The position numbers and the translations under genes were made by a program. A model generated the notes under the pieces. The model worked only from the letters and a program-made list of their open reading frames with translations, ran no database searches and was not told the DNA's origin. 55,002 nucleotides of DNA from Paraburkholderia rhizosphaerae (GTDB taxonomy: Bacteria; Pseudomonadota; Gammaproteobacteria; Burkholderiales; Burkholderiaceae), in contig NZ_SORE01000037.1 in assembly GCF_004366595.1 (NCBI RefSeq), positions 1 to 55,002 of the forward strand. The letters are read 5' to 3'. Shown here piece by piece: positions 54,477 through 55,002 of the stretch (the stretch's first letter is position 1; each line of letters opens with the position of its first letter).

Positions 54477-55002
54477 GATCAGGCGTCGGCGGAACAGAGG
54501 CTCACTTGTCCAATGCGCCTTCGGCATCGCACTAGAGTTCACGCCGCGTGTAGCAGGGAGGCACCTTGCAAAACGTTGCGAGTGCATCCATTCTCGATCG
54601 TTTAGGTTTCCACGCCCCACGGCAAATTTGCGATTTGCCAGTCTGGCTTCAAAGCGAAGAGGTCTATCCACCATCGACCGCAGGCATCTGCGCCAGGCTA
54701 AAAGGATCAGCAGAACGGGCGACTTACCTGAGAACATCAAGACCACGACCGAAACGGGAAACGCGGTGGAGATTACAACACCCATCGTCAACGGCCGGAT
54801 GTTGCGCTCAATCGTGCACCCGAGACTAAGCGCGAACACCCGTACCGGGGCAATGACCGCGATCGCCGGCGACACATTACGCCGGTCATCAACGGGACGA
54901 GATGAAAGTAAGCGCTAATTTGAGCACACTGGATCGCTGCCTGTGCTGCATTGGGAACTAAAGACGGTTACTTTTTACCCCAGTTATTCCATGCCATGCG
55001 CA
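54477..55002. other. Window end, no clear gene
   Basis: About 525 bp. A minus-strand open frame (54875 downward) begins with 50 residues that could form two membrane helices (PLTMGVVISTAFPVSVVVLM), but it overlaps the kinase 3' end and has no family match or good ribosome site. A response-regulator gene could lie just past the edge. Confidence 0.4.

Noticed and set aside
54279..54875. Possible small membrane protein on the minus strand at the window end.
   Set aside because: It overlaps the 3' end of the histidine kinase, lacks a ribosome site and matches no family.

Overview
The window looks like a chromosomal segment of a Burkholderiaceae bacterium, most likely Paraburkholderia or a close relative. 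Supporting signs are high GC with GC-ending codons, an IlvC C-terminus of Burkholderia type, three small DUF4148 exported proteins, a 16-strand-type general porin, an isolated hpnJ/hpnL hopanoid pair, and many LysR, SDR and MFS genes. I see no rRNA, tRNA, CRISPR, intact insertion sequence or prophage. Most of the window is accessory DNA: short operons, orphan parts of larger systems, and several gene remnants.

Layout. 1-3.4 kb: ilvC end, an orphan OmpR-type regulator whose receiver has lost its phosphorylation residues, and an ECF sigma/anti-sigma pair. 3.7-11 kb: VOC protein, beta-propeller-like lipoprotein, LysR remnant, metallo-beta-lactamase-fold hydrolase, sugar-efflux MFS, and two sugar ABC permeases without binding protein or ATPase. 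11.1-14.1 kb: DUF4148 protein, an unrecognised effector-like protein, porin. 14.4-19.8 kb: regulatory cluster with a complete response regulator/kinase pair, a second regulator with a fully degenerate receiver, DUF4148, a truncated outer-membrane efflux gene, an orphan response regulator and a LysR regulator. 20-24.2 kb: small hypotheticals, a third DUF4148 protein, an OxlT-like MFS, an LD-carboxypeptidase. 24.6-30.2 kb: an isolated nuoM-like gene, a chemoreceptor, a DHA2 drug exporter. 30.3-34.1 kb: a nitroreductase divergent from an NmrA/NTF2-like/SDR/MarR operon that has a well-formed promoter overlapped by two palindromic operators. 34.3-42.6 kb: TPR glycosyltransferase-like protein, SDR and LysR genes, Na+/H+ antiporter, a deletion scar joining SDR and MerR fragments, an SDR/AraC divergent pair, and a guanyl-RNase-fold lipoprotein lacking both main catalytic residues. 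43-45.6 kb: hpnJ and hpnL, convergent. 45.7-48.2 kb: amine-oxidase remnant, a DEAD-box helicase of different composition, and a truncated AhpD-like gene. 48.4-55 kb: an MHYT-GGDEF-EAL protein, an unknown protein, and a Cache-HAMP-PAS histidine kinase.

Common theme. Signalling and envelope genes dominate, and several proteins keep a fold while losing its chemistry (two receivers, one RNase). These degenerate proteins, the solitary nuoM, and the MarR operator pair are the observations most worth following up. All functions are assigned by reading motifs and remembered family features; no database search was run.
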